This document shows, piece after piece, positions 12,683-16,441 of a stretch of 16,441 nt of DNA. The stretch's first letter is position 1. The number at the start of each line of letters is the position of its first letter. Made by a program: the position numbers and the translations under genes. This DNA comes from Planctomycetota bacterium (GTDB lineage Bacteria > Planctomycetota > Phycisphaerae > Phycisphaerales > SM1A02): assembly GCA_022567855.1 (NCBI GenBank), contig JADFGE010000022.1, positions 1 to 16,441 on the forward strand, written 5' to 3'. The notes below the pieces were generated by a model that ran no database searches, had not been told where the DNA came from, and was given only the letters and a program-made list of their open reading frames with translations.

Positions 12683-14066
12683 CGACAGATGCTTCGGCTC
12701 CCACGACGGCCCCGCGAACCGCCTGGGCCAGTTGATCGATCATCTCCTGCGGATACAGCGGAAACGACCACGTCCTTCGATCGACGATCGGCGCCTCGTG
12801 CGCCTGGCGAACCGCCGCGGCAACCCGACCCTGCGCCGCCTCGATCGACCGCGCTTGCCCGCGGCGAAGCTCGGCCAGGCACTCGTGCAGCTCGTGGAAG
12901 AGCGCGCGACGCTGGGCTGAACGGCGAGGAGCGGTTTCAATCCGCCCAAGGAAGGAGCGCTTGGCCGGACCGGGGCCGGGGGCATCCGCTGCACTTTGCG
13001 GATCGTGCCACAGCTTCCGTGCAGTGCGACGCGCGCCGGCGACGTCAATACGCTGTTCCGGAGGCGGACCCAGCGGCAATGTTTGCGTCGCAGTAGCAAC
13101 CACGATCGGCGCCGGCTCCAGCCCCAGCCAGTGGCTCACCCACAATTCCATCGCCCGGTCATAGCGCGCCCCACCGGTGCCGTGCACGAACAGATCACAC
13201 ATGCCCAAGCGAACCAGGGCCGTCATAAACAGGGCTCGCGGCATAATCGCGAACGTCGGCGACTCAGTCTCGACCCACGCCCGAAGATCGCCCAGCCGCC
13301 CGCGCCGCCGTGTATCGTCGGCACCGACACGCCAGATGGGTAGCTCGACATCGTCGCCGGTCCCTTCGAGCCGGCCGATCCCACCCTCGGGCACGGCGTC
13401 CACCGCGGCGTTGTAGGTTTCAATGCACCCCTTTGGATCCTGCGCCATCTGTTGAAGGATCGACCGGGCCAGCGTGGTTTGCACCAGATCGCTAGCGGTA
13501 ACGTTGGGCATCCGATCCACCCACGGCGACATCAGCTCGGCCAGCGCCGCCGCCATCTGCAGCGCCGCGTTCGGCGCGCCGCGGTGTGCAGCGACGGCCT
13601 GGAAGATTCGATCAACACCCTGGCGAACCGAGGGCAGCGCCCCCGGCAAATCACGGGGCGCTTCGGGCGGGATGAACGCCCGGTGTCTGGCCATCGGTAC
13701 GTCTTTTTGATGCGGCGCCAGGGTCACGGTCTTTACCGCGAGCGTGCCGTCGTCGCCCCGCACCGGGATCTCGAACTGACTGAAAGCACCGACGTGCTGA
13801 TCGACCACGAGGTTCGCCGTGGCGACCTCGCCCATATCCGCCGCGATCGCGTTCACCAGCAGGTACTTCACCAGAATCCCCGGATGCCACAGCAGCGTTT
13901 GATGACCGGTCGCAATGATCGGCCCGTCTACGGCCAGGCCCAGCTCATGGCGGGTCCGCCGCCGCCACGCCGAGAGCGTATCGCCTTGCCATTGACCGGC
14001 CGGTTCGGCGGTTAGCAGCTTGGCCCATTGGGCGCAGCTCGGCTCGATGGTCAGTTGGACGCTCAC
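12645..14066 (-). CDS. BshC (YllA)-like protein, function uncertain
   Basis: The 473-residue product shows a faint match in layout to BshC, the presumed cysteine-adding enzyme of bacillithiol synthesis (about 540 residues). ATGHQTLLWHPGILVKYLL (52-70) parallels the TGQQ-GL-GGPL block. VVDQHVG (87-93) lies where BshC has its EDHD segment. FVHGTGGARYD (293-303) with TATQTLPL (325-332) parallels the GGPGE region. The residues differ, and HGTGGARYD is reminiscent of uncharacterised planctomycete proteins, so the reaction cannot be assigned. The start is uncertain: GTG at 14066 is used, but GTGs at 14081 and 14093 are in frame, the last overlapping the glycosyltransferase stop. It is the last gene of the run and converges on the plus-strand pair. 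Confidence 0.75.
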   Translation of the reverse strand: MSVQLTIEPSCAQWAKLLTAEPAGQWQGDTLSAWRRRTRHELGLAVDGPIIATGHQTLLWHPGILVKYLLVNAIAADMGEVATANLVVDQHVGAFSQFEIPVRGDDGTLAVKTVTLAPHQKDVPMARHRAFIPPEAPRDLPGALPSVRQGVDRIFQAVAAHRGAPNAALQMAAALAELMSPWVDRMPNVTASDLVQTTLARSILQQMAQDPKGCIETYNAAVDAVPEGGIGRLEGTGDDVELPIWRVGADDTRRRGRLGDLRAWVETESPTFAIMPRALFMTALVRLGMCDLFVHGTGGARYDRAMELWVSHWLGLEPAPIVVATATQTLPLGPPPEQRIDVAGARRTARKLWHDPQSAADAPGPGPAKRSFLGRIETAPRRSAQRRALFHELHECLAELRRGQARSIEAAQGRVAAAVRQAHEAPIVDRRTWSFPLYPQEMIDQLAQAVRGAVVGAEASVVTASRNPPTIST

Positions 14067-14086
14067 GTCGTTTGACCGCACCTCGC

Positions 14087-14860
14087 TCAGCACGAGCGGC
14101 ACAGGCTGGCCGCCGGCTCGCGCAGCCCGTCCATTGCCCCCACTGGCAACATGGCTGAGCACCGCTGCAGCTCCCGGTGCAGCGTGCGCCGATAGTGCTC
14201 CAGCCGGCTCCGTGGATTGTCCAGCGGTCCTCCGAAGCTGCGCGTCGGATCGTTGTAAATCAGCCGCACCGGAATCTCCTCGATGCGGAGATTGTGCACG
14301 ACCGCCTGCACCCAGAATTGCATCGGGAAGTCGTACCCGTTCACGTCGAGCGAAAGCCGCTCGCACGCCGACACGCGATACGCCTTGAATCCGCAGAACG
14401 CATCGGTCAACGAAATCCCCAGCCGTGCGTTCAGCTCGTCGGTGATCTGTGCATTGATGATGCGGCGATCCTGCGGCGGGGGGTTATCCGACGGCGTGGA
14501 AACGAGGTAGCGACTGCCGGAGATCACGTCCGCGGTGTCGCGCTGCGCCGCGTGAATGAACCGGGGAATGGCCGCGGGCTCATGCTGCTCATCGCAATCC
14601 ATCGTGATCAGCCAGTCGAACCCGTCGAACTTCGCCCATCGCAGCATGTCCTGCATCGATCGCCCGTAGCCGCGATTCTCGGCGTGACGGATCACTTCCA
14701 CGGACTGCCTGGCCAGCAGCAGCGGCGTGTCGTCCGTGGAGCCGTCGTCGATAACCAGCACGTCCTGGGCGTACCGAAGAACCTCCCCCAGCACCTGGGT
14801 CACGTACTTCTGCTCGTTGTACACCGGGATGCCGAGCAAAAACCGCTGCGGTTGGAGCAT
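14087..14860 (-). CDS. Family 2 glycosyltransferase, dolichol/polyprenol-phosphate type
   Basis: The 257-residue product is a GT-A fold glycosyltransferase of family 2. Visible motifs are IPVYNE (11-16), VIDDGSTDDT (36-45) for nucleotide-sugar binding, NRGYG (62-66), the metal-binding DCD (88-90), SGSRY (114-118) and CGFKAYR (156-162). These resemble polyprenol-phosphate mannosyl or glucosyl transferases, but there are no membrane segments, so the acceptor is unknown. The ATG at 14860 is chosen because the domain begins there and a GGGAG lies ten bases upstream. An in-frame extension to 14965 looks non-homologous. It ends beside the start of the BshC-like gene, so the two are probably co-transcribed. 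Confidence 0.9.
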   Translation of the reverse strand: MLQPQRFLLGIPVYNEQKYVTQVLGEVLRYAQDVLVIDDGSTDDTPLLLARQSVEVIRHAENRGYGRSMQDMLRWAKFDGFDWLITMDCDEQHEPAAIPRFIHAAQRDTADVISGSRYLVSTPSDNPPPQDRRIINAQITDELNARLGISLTDAFCGFKAYRVSACERLSLDVNGYDFPMQFWVQAVVHNLRIEEIPVRLIYNDPTRSFGGPLDNPRSRLEHYRRTLHRELQRCSAMLPVGAMDGLREPAASLCRSC

Positions 14861-15013
14861 GACAGGTTGTCTCCCGTTGGCCGCTTCTTCTTCCGGCAGC
14901 GACTCTAGGCGCGGCGACGGTGAAATCCAAGACCCCGTCGGGCTGAGCCTCTCCAACCCACACAACCACGGCGCCCTGCTTTTGCTTCCGCTGTTCTTGC
15001 GTTTCTAGGGCGA

Positions 15014-16024
15014 TCAGGAATCGTTCCCGCGCAACGGATCGGGTTTGAACAGCCGCGTCCCGAGGGCCCAAACCTTGTCGGTGAAGTCGCCTTCAATCAC
15101 AAGGACCGGGGCGGGGTCAGGGCGCGAATGCGCCAGGGCCATTTCCGTCTTCGCGTCGAGGTTGTCCAACAGGGCGACGAAGATCGCCTCCGGCGTGCTG
15201 GGCAGCTTCGCCGCCCCGTACTCAGGTTCGCCATGGTGACTGATGATGATGTGCTGCAACACGCGCAGGGCATCGGGGGGCAGACGATGTCCCGTTTGCT
15301 TGCCCGCCAGCGCCGCCTTCACTTGGAGCCAGATCGCCCCTCGCACCACGTGGCCGATCAGGTTCCCGTCGGCGGTGTAGTCAAATCCCTTTTCCCAAGT
15401 CAGTTCGGTCGTCTTGGCCAGATCGTGAAGGAACAGCCCCATCAGCACGATATCGCGGTTCAGCCTCGGGTACAGCGGCAACATCACCTCAGCCAGCTTG
15501 AGCAGTTGCAGGGTGTGCTCCAGCAATCCGCCGATGTAGGCGTGATGCATACTGACGGCAGCGGGGGCCTGACGGAATCTCGACATCAGATCTTCGTCAG
15601 CCAGGTACACCTCAGCCAGGGCTTTCACGGCTGAGTGCCCCAGCGTACCGAGCATGGCTGTGACCTCGCCGAACATCTCGTCGATGTCGCGGTTCGTGGA
15701 CGGGAGGAGCGCCGCCAGCTCGTCCTGGCCGACCTGCACCGGCTTGAGCTGCTCGACGATGAGCTGGAGCTGGCCGTTGTAAAGCTGCGTATGTCCAGCC
15801 GCCCAGACGAACCCGGTTGACCCCAACTCGGAGAAAGCCGCCTCGTCCAGACTCCACTGCCGGGCTGTCACTTCTCCCGTGGCGTCGCGGAGCAGACACT
15901 TCAAGTACGGCTTGCCGGCGCGGGTGGTCCCGATCTGCGGGTTCAGAATGGCATAGACGCCTTCGACATAGCCGTTGGGCGGGAGCGATCGAATATCGGT
16001 GTGCGGTCGAGCAGTGGTCGCCAT
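15014..16024 (-). CDS. 3'-5' exoribonuclease of the YhaM family (OB-fold plus HD domain)
   Basis: The 336-residue product combines an N-terminal OB-fold nucleic-acid-binding domain (about 15-95, with KPYLKCLLRDATGEVTARQW at 38-57) and an HD phosphohydrolase domain (about 155-300). HD metal ligands are seen as HH (160-161), H170, the HD pair (200-201), H225, HH (263-264) and the D288/D290 segment. HHAYIGGLLEHTLQLLKLAE (160-179) and LMGLFLHDLAKTTEL (194-208) are characteristic of YhaM, a processive metal-dependent RNA and DNA exonuclease of Firmicutes. The length is close to YhaM (about 314). The ATG at 16024 has a weak GGCGG upstream. It follows the NAD(P)H-hydrate dehydratase gene after 39 bases. 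An unassigned 153-base spacer separates it from the glycosyltransferase. Confidence 0.9.
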   Translation of the reverse strand: MATTARPHTDIRSLPPNGYVEGVYAILNPQIGTTRAGKPYLKCLLRDATGEVTARQWSLDEAAFSELGSTGFVWAAGHTQLYNGQLQLIVEQLKPVQVGQDELAALLPSTNRDIDEMFGEVTAMLGTLGHSAVKALAEVYLADEDLMSRFRQAPAAVSMHHAYIGGLLEHTLQLLKLAEVMLPLYPRLNRDIVLMGLFLHDLAKTTELTWEKGFDYTADGNLIGHVVRGAIWLQVKAALAGKQTGHRLPPDALRVLQHIIISHHGEPEYGAAKLPSTPEAIFVALLDNLDAKTEMALAHSRPDPAPVLVIEGDFTDKVWALGTRLFKPDPLRGNDS

Positions 16025-16063
16025 AGAACCGCCAGTGTAGCGTCCCGGGCGTGACGAGTCGCT

Positions 16064-16441
16064 TTATTGTGTGGTGCGAAGCTGGGCGATCGCGCCGGGT
16101 AGTTCGGTGAGCAGATCAGTCGCGAGCAATCCCGCCTGGCCGTGGCGCTGCGCCCATCGATCCGCCGCCAAGCCGTGCACATACACCCCGAGCCGCGCGC
16201 AGTCGTACAGGCTCATGCTTTCTTGTGGTCGCCGGGTGATTGATGATGAGGACGCACCGGCGTGCGGCTTGAAGAACTGTCCGACGAATCCCGCAATCAC
16301 GCCGGTCAATACGTCCCCCGTGCCGGCGGTGGCCAGGGCGACGTTGCCGCTGGGGTTGCTCCAGGTCTGCACGCCATCGGTGACGATCGTGGCCGCGCCT
16401 TTGAGCACGACGACACAGCCGAGGCGCTGCGCCAACTGCTC
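16064..16441 (-). CDS. nnrD: ADP/ATP-dependent NAD(P)H-hydrate dehydratase, C-terminal part
   Basis: This enzyme repairs hydrated NADH and NADPH by dehydrating them with ATP or ADP. Only 125 residues are present; the frame is open to the last base of the window, so the N-terminal part lies beyond. Visible are CVVVLKGAATIVTDG near the start, the nucleotide-binding NVALATAGTGDVLTG motif, GVYVHGLAADRWAQRHG and a TDLLTELPGAI close, all typical of the carbohydrate-kinase-like dehydratase domain. Between GQFF and the VYVHG helix there is an insert of about 17 residues rich in Ser and Arg. Whether an epimerase (NnrE) domain is fused at the N-terminus cannot be seen. It is the first gene visible in this minus-strand run. 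Confidence 0.92.
   Translation of the reverse strand, partial: EQLAQRLGCVVVLKGAATIVTDGVQTWSNPSGNVALATAGTGDVLTGVIAGFVGQFFKPHAGASSSSITRRPQESMSLYDCARLGVYVHGLAADRWAQRHGQAGLLATDLLTELPGAIAQLRTTQ

Noticed and set aside
12683..13100. Plus-strand open frames after the exported protein gene
   Set aside because: They are antisense to the BshC-like gene, have no ribosome binding site and no recognisable protein.
14861..14965. Longer N-terminus of the glycosyltransferase starting at 14965
   Set aside because: The codon at 14965 is TTG, the added residues do not fit the family, and the ATG at 14860 has a suitable GGGAG upstream.

Overview
This window is dominated by a nearly complete bacterial S10-spc ribosomal protein gene cluster on the minus strand (positions 22 to 10214). 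It is followed by a two-gene secreted-protein unit on the plus strand and then by a second minus-strand run of four genes at the right edge. The DNA is GC-rich with GC-rich third codon positions. The cluster has no rpmD (L30) between S5 and L15, uses a short zinc-ligand-free S14, and gives S5 an unusual Gly/Arg-rich C-terminal tail. The sequence alone does not fix the taxon. The missing L30, the gene lengths and the style of the secreted proteins and of the BshC-like protein suggest Planctomycetota (possibly a Phycisphaerae-like lineage). That assignment is an inference of low to moderate confidence.

Region 1 (1-10214, minus strand, transcribed right to left): rpsJ, rplC, rplD, rplW, rplB, rpsS, rplV, rpsC, rplP, rpmC, rpsQ, rplN, rplX, rplE, rpsN, rpsH, rplF, rplR, rpsE, rplO. 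Most junctions are short. rplD/rplW overlap by one base and rplN/rplX are separated by one base. Several longer spacers (rplC-rplD, rplP-rpmC, rpsN-rpsH) contain inverted repeats. The most important anomaly is in rplB: after the conserved HPLGGGEG motif the reading frame is lost, and the normal L2 C-terminus is found one base out of frame.

Region 2 (10215-10523): the divergent intergenic region. It carries a good sigma70-type promoter for the ribosomal operon (TTGACA, 16 bp, TAAGAT) and an approximately 88-nt leader. The leader contains a small GC hairpin followed by six T, which could be an attenuator.

Region 3 (10524-12682, plus strand): two genes of unknown function joined by a TAATG overlap. 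The first has a clear signal peptide. The second begins with a hydrophobic segment containing a weak lipobox. Their 3' end overlaps, tail to tail, the end of the next minus-strand gene.

Region 4 (12645-16441, minus strand, transcribed right to left): the C-terminal part of an NAD(P)H-hydrate dehydratase (cut by the window edge), a YhaM-like OB-fold/HD exoribonuclease, a family 2 glycosyltransferase of the polyprenol-phosphate type, and a protein with distant resemblance to BshC (YllA). No tRNA, rRNA, CRISPR array, insertion sequence or prophage gene was recognised.
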